The translations under genes were made by a program, and so were the position numbers. A DNA stretch of 64,000 bases from Luidia sarsii (Eukaryota; Echinodermata; Asteroidea; Paxillosida; Luidiidae), in the NCBI GenBank assembly GCA_949987565.1, contig OX465102.1, positions 17,496,968 through 17,560,967 on the forward strand, in the 5' to 3' direction. The notes beneath the pieces were generated by a model, which did no database searches, was not told where the DNA came from, and worked only from the letters and a program-made list of their open reading frames with translations. Numbering within the stretch: position 1 is the first letter of the stretch; every line of letters starts with the position of its first letter. Shown here piece after piece: positions 48,500 to 61,065 of this stretch.

Positions 48500-50760
48500 A
48501 CAAGATGAACTATGAAGAACAACCCGACAAGGTTCTGTGAAGGGTGTTAAGCATCGGAGTTTGCCCCAATGATTCGGGTTGCCCGTCCATCTCCGCGTGC
48601 TAGGAAAAAAAAGTTATGCATAGTTGATGTCACAAACGACAAGCATCACTATAAATAACAGGCATTGATCGTGCGTAAACCGTGGAAGAGTTTCCGTACA
48701 ACACAGATTTCCGTGTTCAAGCACCGTTTGGGCATCGGAAACTGAAATCAAGAAATTTTGAAATTCTACAAGTACAACTCGTTTAATTCTTTCACGGTTT
48801 CAGAGAGTGTTTCAAAATTTGAACGAGCGCTGGTCGGTCCCGGTCCAGTTCAATTCCTTTGTAATCTAAAAGAGAAGAAGAAATGGTTTAAAAATATTCC
48901 CAATTAGTTTTCCTTAACTTTCATTGATTTTTTTTAAGAGTTCGAATGCCAGTTTGACCTTAACCAATACAACAAGACCTTTCTGAAAAGCCAAATATTA
49001 CGAGTAGCCAAAACACCCCTCCCCCATAGCAACTATACTAATCCTTTTCCAACCGTTATACCCCGCGGGAGAAAAAACCCCTCAAAAGTCAAGTTTGATG
49101 CGCGTTGAAGTCCTGCGCAATCATTTAAATTTGTGCCGTTCGTACGTCTGTGTGGCTTATCAATAGCCAGGCGCGTGCATGGAGGCCCGGAGCCATGTTT
49201 TTTTTTTTTTCCGAAGGAAGTGTTTGGGGGAATTTCGGAGATTAATACGCCGTGCTTACACACACGGCCATTGTGGCGTGTTGTCGGAGGAACTGGGTCT
49301 GCATTGTGGTCTCAGGGTGGTCGTATAATCTTGACTCCAGGCGGTGCTTATACCACCAGGTGCCCGGCAAGGAACCTTGGTCCGTCCCGTGTCCCAACAA
49401 AAAAAAAGCTGACGAAGGGGCCGGGGATGAGCCGCCCTCATCGATCCTATCGATACTGCCGATAATTATTACAACTTGTTATCCGCCCTGGACAATAAGG
49501 GATTACACTAGCCTAGCCAAGTAACCGGTTCGAGACATCGATCGTCTTCCCCTGACACTCAGGGATGTTGATTTTTGAGGAGAGCAAAAACACCCTCTAC
49601 TCTAATGCTTCTCAATCCGTTACTTTACAGAATCAGCCGCTGACCATGGCGGAAGGAAAATCTATTTTCCTTCCGCCATGCGCTGACACAGTACATGTAC
49701 GTGTACATGTATTTCCCAATCCCATATACTGATATTATTAAAGGTATTTCACTGGATGATTTTAAAACATTCTTTCGAAATGGTTACGATCTGCGTTTGC
49801 GGTTACTTTAGTCAGTAATCAATTTGCAACATTTGTATAAATAAGAAAGGCAAGGCACCATTCTGCATTTGAGGGCGGTCTGGCGGGATGGACGCGAGGG
49901 GATGTATGAGAACTTTGAGATTTGAATTTCGGTGTTTTTTTTCAGTAAGCAGTTTCAGTAAACAGCGGTCTTGTCATCAGATGTATCCAGCTAGTAAGAT
50001 GGCAGTCTTCACAATATAATAATTATTAGTAATGTTCGTTAATATTATATTCTACGCTTATGAGTATGACAAGGCCTATGAGAATTTCGGAGCAAGTGGT
50101 AAACCAAGTCCTGTTCTGAGTTATGCCCGAATTATGCAGAGGGTCGTGTTCGCCTGCGGTCGATTTATGGATTGGATTGTATCTTTTGCCATGCGCCACG
50201 GGAGTGATGGGTTCGGGGACGGACAATGACAAGGATCAATAGTATCTACAACACCGCGTTCAGGATTACACATCGCCAGCCTGAAAGATAACGCTCGTTA
50301 CTAAGCCCGGGCGTGTTGCCCAGCGCGTGGGATCCGGATCGCAACTTGTCCGTATAGATGATGTGTCCAGGCCTTATACTGTACTAGGTCAGATTTTAAT
50401 TTGAGCGGCAAAAATGGCCACGACTGGCAACCTAGCTTCATTTCCAACCAACCAACTGAGCCCTGAGTAAAGACTGACTATAGATGAACTGTTTGGTTCC
50501 TTTCCGTGAAAGACCACATACGGTTGCATGGATGGGCCAGGCCGTCCACAAATGGCTCTATTAAAATTTCATGAGAAAACCAGATTTGGAATCGTTAGTT
50601 CCGTCTGTCTCGGCTGTATTACAAGGTGCAAATATGCAATGGTGTTACATTGGGTGTTTTCAAACACTGCACTCTGCATGCAGGGCAAAGCAGAACTAAG
50701 AGGAAATAACAATTTTTTTTAATTCATAGGAAGAAAACATAGAACACAAAACATGTGTAT
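48500..50760. other. Intergenic, no gene recognised
   Basis: Contains the palindrome at 49645 and one Penelope-like outer end (GTCAGTAATCAATTTGCAAC, about 49812). ORFs up to 110 aa lack any recognisable domain. Confidence 0.4.
49645..49680. repeat. Palindrome CATGGCGGAAGGAAAAT...
   Basis: CATGGCGGAAGGAAAAT-CT-ATTTTCCTTCCGCCATG, perfect 17-bp arms, related to 8916-8949. Confidence 0.85.
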
Positions 50761-50769
50761 AAAAACAGT

Positions 50770-51155
50770 GTTCAAAAGTTCCCAGTCAGTTTTTCATTCG
50801 TTTGTTTGACTTGAATTGAAAAAAGATGTTTCCGCTTTGGGTGATTCCCGAGCTGCTGTTAACCAGGTTTACATCAAATGGTTGTTTGCATCTGAATAAA
50901 AGTGTGGGCGTGATCACTGGAGATACACCGCAGTTAGTGGTTTGGCGCCCCGACCCTGGCAAATATGAGTTTATTTATTATTATTTTCCCAATTTTCCGG
51001 GATATACACTTGACACATCACAGCACTGCACAGTGCACACACAAAATGACAATAAAGGGCGTAAACCATTTGAGGCCAGCTCAGATGGCAAGACTAAGAG
51101 AGCCGGTAACAGGTACCCGGTCCAGTCGAAGGTTTCTTTGGCATTTTTTCAATAA
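50770..51155 (+). mobile_element. Degenerate SINE copy 1 of a tandem pair
   Basis: TTCAAAAGTTCCCAGTCAG tail of a preceding unit, then GAGCTGCTGTTAACCAGGTT, GGTTGTTTGCATCTGAATAA, damaged tRNA part (GCCAGCTCAGATGGCAAG) and AAGGTTTCTTTGGCATTTTT. Confidence 0.75.
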
Positions 51156-51174
51156 TATACATTGTGTAAATGAT

Positions 51175-51460
51175 CCTTGAGCTGCTGTAGCCAGGTTTAC
51201 AACGTCAACAATTGGTTGTTTGCATCTGATTGAAAGCGGAATATGATCCCTGGAGATATACGGTTAACTTAAAGCATGGTTGAATAAAAATTGCTTCTGA
51301 CTGGCGCCCCCTTCCCGGCAAAGACTAAAGTTGACCATTAGGGAGGGTCACCATCTAAGGGCTGGATAGCTCAGATGGAAGAGCACTGGTACGTTAATCC
51401 AGAGGTCTCAGGTTCAAGTCCCTGTTCAGTCAAAGCTTTCTTTGCAAATTTTTCAAGTTA
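51175..51460 (+). mobile_element. tRNA-derived SINE, most complete copy
   Basis: Full order: GAGCTGCTGTAGCCAGGTTT, TTGGTTGTTTGCATCTGATT, CTGGAGATATACGGTTAAC, CTGACTGGCGCCCCCTTCCC, CATCTAAGGGCTGGATAGCT (box A), GGTTCAAGTCCCTGTTCAGT (box B), AAGCTTTCTTTGC tail. Confidence 0.88.
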
Positions 51461-51464
51461 ATAT

Positions 51465-54000
51465 AAACATCAACAGAACATTGAAACAAGTTGATGATGG
51501 TAATAAATAATACTACTACTACTAATAACAATACTCAAGAGACAAAATTCTGATCAGGCTCCTGTTGGATTGTTAACATACGAACCAGATCGCAAACAAG
51601 TGGTTCTCCAAAATGCTGATAACAAAAACAACTATCATTCAACAACTATCATTCAGAATACAAACCCAAACTGACAAATCCCACATTATCATATACGTTG
51701 ATGACAGAATCACAGATTTTCACAATGGCAAGTTCAAGCCCTGAACGAACTGAGACCTGTACTTTTCAGGCCATCAGGAAACATTGTATTTGTAGCTGTA
51801 CCAAGGAGATAGGCCTATTACTTATAGGCGAGCGTACCTCCTAGGTTATTGACTAAAATCGTAATGACTAGTCCATTTGCTCATCCAGGGAGAGAACTCG
51901 GGATTTATATGTCCACACCTATTGATTGGGTGGCCTCTTACCTATGAAAACGATGAATCATTCTAACAACCCATTCTACCAACTGTACACAAGCCCCCAC
52001 GACAACAACTTCACGTTCATTCATCCACCAGCTTCCCCATCTTAGCTTGATGAGTACATGTACTTGCAATTTTCCTGGTTGGTTGACATAAAGTCTTTAC
52101 GGAGGACTCAAATTCCACACAGCCTATAAAGTTCCCCGACCAACGCTGCACCGACCGAAAAAAGGGACAATGCGCACAGAAGAGTACAAGCAGTGTCTAA
52201 CTTGTTACTTGTCACCTCTAACGATGCCCTGCTATAAAAACCAACACGGCCAGCGCACCGCAACAATTACCCGGTTAGTTTTAGCGGTGGCTCGGTAAAA
52301 TGGACCGATTCCCTAAGTTAGATAAACATCGCCCCTTTGTGAATGGAATTTAAAGTCCCGGCGGTGACGGAGAAGTCGGCGAAGATTAATTAAACCCAGA
52401 GTGTCATAAATCACACTGACGGACACACTAGGGGCGGGGACCGTGGTTTTTCGGATTGTCCTGCGAAACATTAGATTTGGACTTTTGGCTTGAGTCACGA
52501 AGAGACATGGAATCGGTGTCATTGGATTCGGCCATTATTTTTTTAGTATAGGGGTGTACACCCCGATAACGTAGTTCATTGGAGGGGCATGCTACGATAT
52601 AAAGTTAAATGAACAGTTTTATATCGAACAGTTTGCAGTTTGCAACATTTTTGTATATCACTCCAAGTTTTACATCATGGTGGATTTTAAATTGTCTTTC
52701 CCCCTGCTAGATATACATTGTATAAGAATATTGAGTTTATCATACTGTATTTTTCGAACAGGCTCTGTTTATGCCTTTGAAATAGACTAATGGCATTGCA
52801 TGTCCATGAATTGGAGATAGTATTGTTCCTCTCAAATGTCCCAATCATAAATTCGTTATTTTCAAATCTTAACAAGTGAAAAACCGTAAAAAATGAATTT
52901 GGCCCAAATCAAAGACTGCCATAGGAAAAAAATATGTGAACACTGAACAGTGTATCAGACTTGCAGATAGAAGAAATCAATTTGCATTCGCTATGTTCGG
53001 AATAATACTTCGTCATCAGGCTAAAATAATCCCAAGTTGTCTCGATCGAAATTAAACATGGAACTAGAACATGGATCAATCGGCTATATGCAATGATTTC
53101 GCCTTCACCCGCCCCTCGCAAAACGGAGCCGTTCAGCCCACCCCTGAACAATAGTGGACGAGTCGGCCTGAGTAACTGATCGGGGATTGTTTGATCTGCT
53201 CGTTAGCGCTCACCGAGATAAGAGCCAGTGTCCGTAAAACAACACGGACGTAGTGACGCGGGAATAGCTACGTGCTCCGTTCAAAAAGTGTTCGTTACCG
53301 CGGGATATTTTTCTGTGCTCAGACGCGCGAATACTTCCAACCAAGTCAAGTTCATCATCTCCAAGCGATGCCGATCGGCTGAGGAAAAAAAAGTTTGCGT
53401 CAAAGAGGTGTGTATATAGTTCCTTTACCTTTTGCACTTTGTGAATGCGTGCATGTTGTCAGGGCATTTAAACCCATGGAGCTACAGTGCTTCCATGGAT
53501 GGAGTGACATATCTACACACACTACCTCTAACACTTATTTGCCTGGGAATCCATTTGAGTGATGGATATTGACTTGTATCAGGAGAGCTTTGATCTGCAG
53601 AGTGCATGCTAGGGAAGCTCGCAGTGCATGTGAAAAAGTATCAGCCACGTGAGCTTGGAAGGAATTACCCTTGAAAAGTACCCTTGACTTTGAAAAGCCT
53701 GAATTATGTACACGGAGTACTATACAGTAGAAATTGTTTTCAGTTACCGAAAAGTATCAAAGTTACTGTCAAAGTCGTAACACCGCGTGGTAACACAGGC
53801 TTCATTACCCTATACATGTATACTTTTTATATTACCCCAATGTTTCTCCCTTTCTTGTTTTTTTTTTACACAAATTTGATGTAACTGAGGTAGTTCAAAA
53901 TCAAAGGACAGAATACTGTACGTCTGTAGCCTCACCAATGCGACATGGTAGACATCGTGTTACGCATTAGTTTACTTCCTGATCTGGTTTGCATGATCTG
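51465..54000. other. Intergenic, no gene recognised
   Basis: Mostly AT-rich. One Penelope-like outer end (GCAGTTTGCAACATTTTTG) lies at about 52633. The GC-richer part 53180-53420 has a 63-aa plus-strand ORF (ANTSNQVKFIISKRCRSAEE) that could be a first exon but has no family match. Confidence 0.4.
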
Positions 54001-54004
54001 GTCG

Positions 54005-55262
54005 ATCTGGTCGGCGTACGAGTTATCTCGCGTACGAGTCGGCTTGCATACGAGTTGACCTGCCTACGAGTTGGTCGCGTACGAGTTGGCTCCCGTACGA
54101 GTTGACCTGTATTCGTATGAATGTATTAGACTAAGGACCCAAGCTTTCGATCGCAGCACGATTATTTTTTTAAAGGTTGGGATAAGGACTTTTCCGTTGA
54201 CTGCCTTGTTCTTGTTGGGCGTTCTGATGGACCATGTATTATTGTATATGGCTGCATGCAGCAAGGAGTGCTGACGTCTTGAGACTGGGCAGCGATGGCC
54301 ACGGCTCCGCAGGCTGCACACACTCGAGTGAATTCGAGTCAACTCGTACCCATGCAAACTCGTGCCCACCAACTCGTACCCGCGCCAACTCGTACCCGCA
54401 CCAACCCGTGCTCGTGATTAAGTTTGTTATTTTAAAGTCAAACAATTAAAGGAAACTGACTGGGAACGTTTTTAACATTTTTTGAAAATGTAAAATTTTT
54501 CTTTCAAAAAAATAAATTATTTTGTTTGCTCCTTGGTTGTTAAAATGTGTCCATTTTGTAATAATTTTGTCCAAGTGACACCTACGGTAATTTTGACCAC
54601 ACACATGTGCGGACGCACTTATGAGCGGCAACATTAAAGTATTGATATTCTATTGTTGCTGATGGAGTTGCATTCACGCACTGAACAAAGCCCGCGGTGT
54701 GCATATTAGCGGTGACATGAAAAACCTTTTTTTCAATTTTTAAATTTCACAAACCAACAAGAAAGCGATACAAATTACCCAACCGAAAATTCTCCCACAT
54801 TGGATCCCCTATAATAATAACTGGACACTTCACAAAGGTTTGTTAAAATTCAAGTCAACTCGTTCTCCGTGCTTTATTTATATTTTATGTGAGCACGAGT
54901 TGGCGCGGGCACGAGTTGGCACGGGTACGAGTTGACACGGGTACGAGTTGACCAAAATGGGCACGAGTTGGTCAGAGTACGAGTCGGTTTGGGTACGAGT
55001 TGACCTGTTTCCACTCAAGTGCACTGTGAAGACGGTTTGCGCTGCCATCTCTTGGTATACTTGTATCGTTTGGCAAAATGAAGAATACGTGTACTACTAC
55101 TAGTGGGTAGGTGTACGAGTAGGTCGACGTACGAGTTGTCTCGCGTACGAGTCAGTCGGCGTACGAGTTGTCTCGCGTACGAATCGGCTGGTGTATGAGT
55201 TGTCCAAGCCGCGTACGAGTTGTCTCGCGTACGAGTCGGCTGGCGTACGAGTTGACCTTTTC
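54005..55262. repeat. Scattered 16-bp TACGAGTTG repeats, two orientations
   Basis: Clusters at 54005-54110, 54895-55010 and 55110-55255 read (G)TACGAGTTGGC(A/G)CGGG. The cluster at 54330-54415 is inverted (CAACTCGTACCCGCGCCAAC). Clear 16-bp periodicity occurs at 54893-54945. Confidence 0.82.
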
Positions 55263-55689
55263 CCACTAATAGGCCTAGTATTTGTAGTAAGTCAATTAGG
55301 TATGTAACTGTAAGCAGTTTTGTAGCGTTGTTTGATCTCTCTCAATATTTCCTTTAACAACTTGTTATCACTGATAAAATAACGTGCCGGTAGGCGGTTA
55401 CTTAAAAAGTTAAAATGTTGGGTGAAATAGTAATCATAACGTCATCAAAATTGAAGTCTGTTATCATTAGGGCGTTTACCACCGGAAGAGCTTCAGCGCT
55501 ATCAACCGTTAGGAGCGGTGGTTAGCATTTCTGTTTTGATCAACCGCGATAAACATTTACCAGAAATGGACCACCTTTTGGAATTCTCCATGGGGCAGAT
55601 CATCAGCTGAACGCCATAAGCAGCGACTGATAGATGTCCGATCCCAGCTTCCGAAGTTGAACGAAAGATAGTTACAAACTGCTTGAAAT

Positions 55690-56000
55690 GGAAAATGGTT
55701 TCAAAATTCCTGGTCACATTTCCCTTTATTTTTTTGTTTGACTGAAACTTGATGATTGTGATCTCCGAACTGCTGTATAGCCAGGTTTACAACAATCGGT
55801 TGTTTGCATCTGAATGAAAACGCGTTGCTTGATCCTATGGAGATGTACGACAGTTTATGGTTTAATTGCTTCTGACTGGCGACCCCACCCCGGCGAAGAA
55901 CTTTGGCTAGATCATAATTAAGAAGAGCGCCGGAACGCAAAACCAGAGGTCTCGGGTTCAAGTTCCGATCCAGATAAAAGTTTTCTTTGCCAATAATTTT
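55690..56000 (+). mobile_element. tRNA-derived SINE with tail of a preceding unit
   Basis: GAACTGCTGTATAGCCAGGT, GGTTGTTTGCATCTGAATGA, ATTGCTTCTGACTGGCGACC, damaged box A, intact ACCAGAGGTCTCGGGTTCAA and AGTTTTCTTTGCCAATAAT. Confidence 0.82.
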
Positions 56001-56775
56001 GTTCATGTGGTTTTTTTTCTAACGTAGAAAAGAAGGCACGCCACGTAACGCATGTGTGACACTCCCAGTGGTTTTCCATGAGAAAGCGAAAAAGGTTACG
56101 ACATTCCGAAGACATTCCATTGTGGAGACATGCATGGCCATTGTTTTTCAACACCTGGTTTTAGGGGGCACTTCAAAGGCGGGAATTGCTTTACTGTAGG
56201 GGAATGTCGAATATATTTCGTTGGACTACTGGCATTTACGATATCATTTGGGCTTACTGACAGGACCACCTGAATTGTCTGGCTATCTCCCCGACATTGT
56301 CGGAAATATTTCCAGAAGCGTGAACAGGTTTCCCTGTGATAAAATGACACCGAACTGAACCAATTATCTTCGCATTGCCCAATGCATGCATGCAAGCACG
56401 TACTCACGTAGACCATGCAGTGCAGGGGGAAAACAGGGTTGGGGATAAAATGTTTCTTTCAAACATTTAGAGGACCTGAAGTAACTTTCGATCTGGGCGG
56501 GATTTATTTTCTCAAAAAGTCATAGGCCGACAGACAAGATCAATCTGCTTTTGGGAAACTTCCCGTTACGTGCGAAACTTGGGGTCCTCTAAATGGTGGA
56601 ACTTTCGGTCGTTTATAGCCTAGTTCTACAGCCTGTGTTTAAACTTTATCATATTACATGTATATGGTTCTTTAGCCTGACTGCGCTGACAACGTGAACC
56701 TTCTGTTAATTCAGTTCTAGGTGATTAAGAGCAATTTGTTTTGATATTTTAAATCGCTTCTTCTATCAAGCGAAG

Positions 56776-56997
56776 ATGGACCATGTTCCGTCCGGAAAAC
56801 CTTGCCAAGAGAAAGGCCGATGTCCGAAAGAGTACGAGCTGTATTTGGCTGCGCGCGTGCACTTAATTAACAAGCTCCAATCAATTGAGCAAGATTTAAT
56901 CAATTTCGCTAGTGATGCGAGTCAGTGTGAATGTTCTTTTTATAATATCTACCCAAAGAAGGGTGTCCGTAAAATAATGTGGCACTGCTGTCAGTGA
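56776..56997 (+). CDS. Unidentified small ORF, 73 aa
   Basis: ATG at 56776 (AGCGAAGATGGACC) to TGA at 56995. It encodes a Cys-containing start (GKPCQEKGRCPKEYEL), an amphipathic helix (ARVHLINKLQSIEQDLINFA) and a Cys-rich end. It is either an intact small gene or a first exon with a donor at TCA|GTGTGA. No family recognised. Confidence 0.3.
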   Translation: MDHVPSGKPCQEKGRCPKEYELYLAARVHLINKLQSIEQDLINFASDASQCECSFYNIYPKKGVRKIMWHCCQ

Positions 56998-57499
56998 ATT
57001 TAAATAGGCGTTTGTAACTGCATAGTTATATGAAGTCATTTGCCGTTAGTCCATCATGTACGGCAACGCGAGAACATGGATGCCGAGGCAGTCAAATTGT
57101 GAATACATGTACACTGTATTTGTCTTCTCATGGTCAATGTGACACTACTCTCCATGAATTAATTACACATTTCAGCGATGCCGTTACCATGTTTGTCCGC
57201 CTGGTTGGGTAATGTGAGAGCATGTTTGAGCGCGATGGTACGGTCCAGACGAAAAATCAATGGGAGATCAACTAAAGCGGCAACTGTTGTGCAAATACAG
57301 CGCGCATAAAATATTGAACACATTTTTGTAATTGATGTGTATTTGGCGAAAAAGGCATGGATCGGTGTATAAACTCGGTACTAAAAAATGTGTACAGTTT
57401 AAGCACCACTTACTTGTTGGTTAAATGCTTTTGACTTGCGCCCCATTCAGGCATTTTTCTTGTCATTTAAAAGTTGGGCATTATTTTTTTCTCTTGCAA

Positions 57500-57790
57500 T
57501 TCAAAACAGGTTCGAGGGCGTGACGTTTCGATGCAAGCAGGATCTTTCTCAGAGAATGTTCTTGCAACATTTTTTATGCCAAAATTTTGCAGACCGCTTA
57601 CTGTCTATAATTACCAAAAATGCAAATACAGTATCAAAAAAGGAGGGTCTGACGTTTTGATCGTATTAGAAGGACCTTTCTGCCTTTGAGAAAGGTCCTT
57701 TGACTTTTGAGAAAGGTCCTGCTCGTGCTTAGGATCGAAACGTCAGGCCTTTGAGAAAGGTCTTGTAAAGCACCCACACGTCAGATCCTC
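57500..57790. mobile_element. Cluster of rearranged Penelope-like ends
   Basis: GGGCGTGACGTTTCGATGCA, TTTGCAGACCGCTTACTGTC, GGTCTGACGTTTTGATCGTA, then three GAGAAAGGTC units and TTAGGATCGAAACGTCAGGC. Confidence 0.75.
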
Positions 57791-57794
57791 CTAT

Positions 57795-59400
57795 TTTGTA
57801 ACATTTGGTGCGTTATAAGGTCACACTAACAATTTAATGACCTGATGTTTATGTCACCGTGGACGGAGAGTTAGATACCGGTACATGTTTTGTGTCCGTC
57901 GGGCAAATTGTCTGGTCCTTGCGTGTAAACGCGAAGCATCTCCAATCGACTCGTGGGCCTTGTTGGAGACACGGGACCATCTTTTGTCGAGAGGAGGGGC
58001 CGGTCGCTTGAATCGATGAGCCCAGCGCGTGGCCGCCTGCTGTCCTCGCTATTTCGATCGACCAGCCGCCTTAATGTCCGGACGGCCGCTAAGCACAATG
58101 CACGGACGACGAGAGTCCTGTAATGTACCGCGCGGTGCTAATTGTTTCTGTTGCACCCCTGCTGGGCAGTGGGCAACAATCGCCAGATGGTCATGGTCTC
58201 TTAGTGGGCCCCCCGTATACTATTATTACCAACTCCCGGAATTCCTCCATGGTTGTACCATGGTTGTACACAGTGACTGCATACCGCGAGGTATATGGTG
58301 TCCACTCCTAGGGTGCTCATCTGCACGGTAGATTAGAGGCTCGTATACTGGTACATCCTTGAACGTCATCGTAGCTATATTTTTTATCGAGGCTCCTTTT
58401 ATTGGGTCAGTCGAAGGATAGGCTCGGTCATGGGGAAAATCGTATCGGTAATTAAAAAATAAGTCTCATTGTCTCTTAGTCTTAGTGAGCTCCAAATATA
58501 GGTTATGAAGGACAGGGACTGCTTCCTTGTTTTAGAATTCAAATATAAAAAGCGCCTTGTGTTTCGATCCTAGCAGGTTATTTCTTAAACTAAAGCCCGA
58601 TTTTCGGATCCTGTAATGTGTATAGTATAGTCAACTAGTGTACTGTACACTTCAGCCCGATACTAGTTCATGTAAGGTATAAGTATAACTGACTGTAATT
58701 CTAGCTCTTGTAGTTGTACTCAGTTTTGAACAGTTTTTATTGTACGGCGATCCAAATAGACGAATCCAAAATCACAATGACTGTTTTTAACAAGGAGTAC
58801 GACAGGGTTACAGTTACTGTTATGACATTTTTGCATCACTACCTATAAAGCTTCGTTTTGGTTTTTCATCAACGTAAACAACATAGATGTTTGGTTTGTT
58901 TTACTTTAGGAAAAATGAACAGATTTTACATGTTTGTCTGTAGAATATAATATAGCTCCATTTCCCAAGCCTACGTTACTGTTATTTAGTGTTAGTCCGT
59001 TTGTAGTTGTACTAATAGCACGACCCCGCCCTTCACAATACCGCGACCTTATTCGTTTCCGAAAGCGGCTGCCGTACCCACGTACTGTATGTGTATTATT
59101 GTGTAACAATGCATTCATTTTTAATAATATAGGACATATATAGTGAAGGCCATTCGACATTTTAATAACGCTTTATTCGATGTATGTTCGGTTACCTGTT
59201 GTTGATGCGTAGCATTCGAATACTATTTAATCGCTATAATGGTTTTTTTTAACACAACCATTTTGTATTATTTTGAAATAATACCGATCACCCGTATGAA
59301 CTATGATAATGCGTTTTTGAAATTTTGATATCTCTGCCGTTGAAAAAGTAAAGTGATAACAACATATTGTCGACAACTTACTGGCTAAAAATGACCAGAA
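57795..59400. other. Intergenic, no gene recognised
   Basis: Moderately CpG-rich at 57900-58330 with overlapping short ORFs. One GATCCTAGCAGG end motif lies at about 58566. Confidence 0.4.
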
Positions 59401-59404
59401 TTGA

Positions 59405-59525
59405 TAACGTTCATGATATCAATCATCTGGATCTTCTTCAGCTGGATCTTCTTCCTCGGTCGTTTTGCCCCTTTTGAGACACTTCGTTCTAGATCGAAAC
59501 ATCAGACCCCGGAACGTGTTGGGAG
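59405..59525 (-). mobile_element. Diverged Penelope-like end
   Basis: Minus strand: GGTCTGATGTTTCGATCTAG, TGTCTCAAAAGGGGC, then duplicated GAAGAAGATCCAG(C/A)TGA. Confidence 0.5.
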
Positions 59526-59584
59526 GTTGTAATTCTGAGGTCCACGTGCACGTTGTAATAAGCTGCTCTGTGCTCGTGGAGAGT

Positions 59585-59648
59585 AGCACTTGTGCTAGTC
59601 TTGGTTCAAGACAAGTCTTGAACCACTTGGAACCAAGACTACACTTGT
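59585..59648. repeat. Hairpin with nested duplication
   Basis: ACTTGTGCTAGTCTTGGTTC, AAGACAAGTCTTGAACCACT, TGGAACCAAGACTACACTTG: interleaved direct and inverted copies of AGTCTTGGTTC. Confidence 0.7.
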
Positions 59649-59754
59649 GCTCCGTTTCATAAAACCACTGCTCGAACCTCAAACCAAAGAGGCAACAGTC
59701 ACCTCCTTTGTGCATTATACGACATCTGTTTTCAGGCAACACAACCAACCCTCC

Positions 59755-60437
59755 AGGGGTGGATTTCACAAAGCCTTATCGATGGATCGTAACTCTACTT
59801 AACGATAGAGAACCAGTCGTAAGGTGGCACACCGTAGGTTTCTGTTCATCGCTCACCGTCTTGCGATTGATCGTAAGTTACAATGGGTTTGGTGAAATCA
59901 TTGAGTCCGCACCAGGAGTTGTGTTGCTTGTTTTCTGAGCGACCCGCACATATTATGCGCTGACGGTCGACACCCGGTCCCAATTCGTTGGGGCTGTTTT
60001 CCTCCATGGGAGGAATAAGAACTTCCTCCACGCTTGAAAGTTGAACCCGCCATGCTTGAACCTCCATGCTTGAACCATGGAGGAAGGAAGGAAATACTTC
60101 CTCCATGCTTGAACTAACAATTAATGTGTCGAATTGCGCTGGCGAGCTTTATTTGGGCAGCCAGATAAGACCCGTGCCTACGGCATTTGCGTCTGCAGCG
60201 TGTGGGTACGGTGGGTGGGTGTGGGGGGGGGGCTGGCCAGCCGACCGGGCCCACCCCACCCCAAGTCACGAGATGGAGAAGTCCTGGCGTCGATTTCACC
60301 AAACCCATCGTAACTTACGATCAATCGCAAGGCGATGAACGATGCACAGAAACCATCGTGTATCACAACTTACAATGGGTTATCCAGCGTGAGTTGAGTT
60401 ACGGTACTTCGTAAGGCTTTGTGAAATCCACCCACGG
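59755..60437. mobile_element. Inverted pair of GGATTTCACAAAGC elements
   Basis: Arm 1 (59755-59902): GGGTGGATTTCACAAAGCCTT to ATGGGTTTGGTGAAATC. Arm 2 (60293-60437): GATTTCACCAAACCCATCG to AAGGCTTTGTGAAATCCACC. The 390 bp between hold CCATGGAGGAA palindromes (60001-60115). Confidence 0.75.
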
Positions 60438-60904
60438 TCTCCTGCTGGGTCTGAACTGAAGTGCCGGCTCACTCACAGGGCGGCTGACGGGTGCGGCCTT
60501 GCGGTAGCGCACTGAGAGAAACAAATAAAGGACAAAATTCGTTCGGTTTCTTTTGTCACGCCAAATTTAACTTTCCGGCATTGTCTTTCGGCCAGGAAAG
60601 CGATCTCATGACATTGACGAGGGTTTGTCGAATCAAGGAGGGGTAGACTGATTGCATGACCACTGTTCACATGTCATCACGTGACTTATAGTCAGTCATA
60701 GTAGTACATGCAGTGGATATTTTTTTTGGGGGGGGGATCTCATCTGGCACAGAGCTGCGATGGAAATGTACAAAGAATATTAGGATAGTCTTCTTTGCTC
60801 ATTTCCACTCTGTTATGCACCGAATGAGATACGATACACAAAACTTCCAAACTGAAACTGCCTAATAACCAGAATCAACCGACGTTTACACATAAAACTA
60901 TTTG

Positions 60905-61065
60905 GTGATATACAAAAATGTTGCAAACTGCTTACTGACTAAAATTACCAAAATGTAAATCTAAAATTTAGTGGGCCTGACGTTTCGATCCTAGCAGGAC
61001 CTTTCTCAAAGGCAGAGTCACTCTGCCTTTGAGCAAGGTCCTGCTAAATTTTAGACAAAACTTTT
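60905..61065. mobile_element. Penelope-like end, hairpin
   Basis: GATATACAAAAATGTTGCAA, GGGCCTGACGTTTCGATCCT, then CTCAAAGGCAGAGTCACTCT, GCCTTTGAGCAAGGTCCTGC. Confidence 0.8.
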
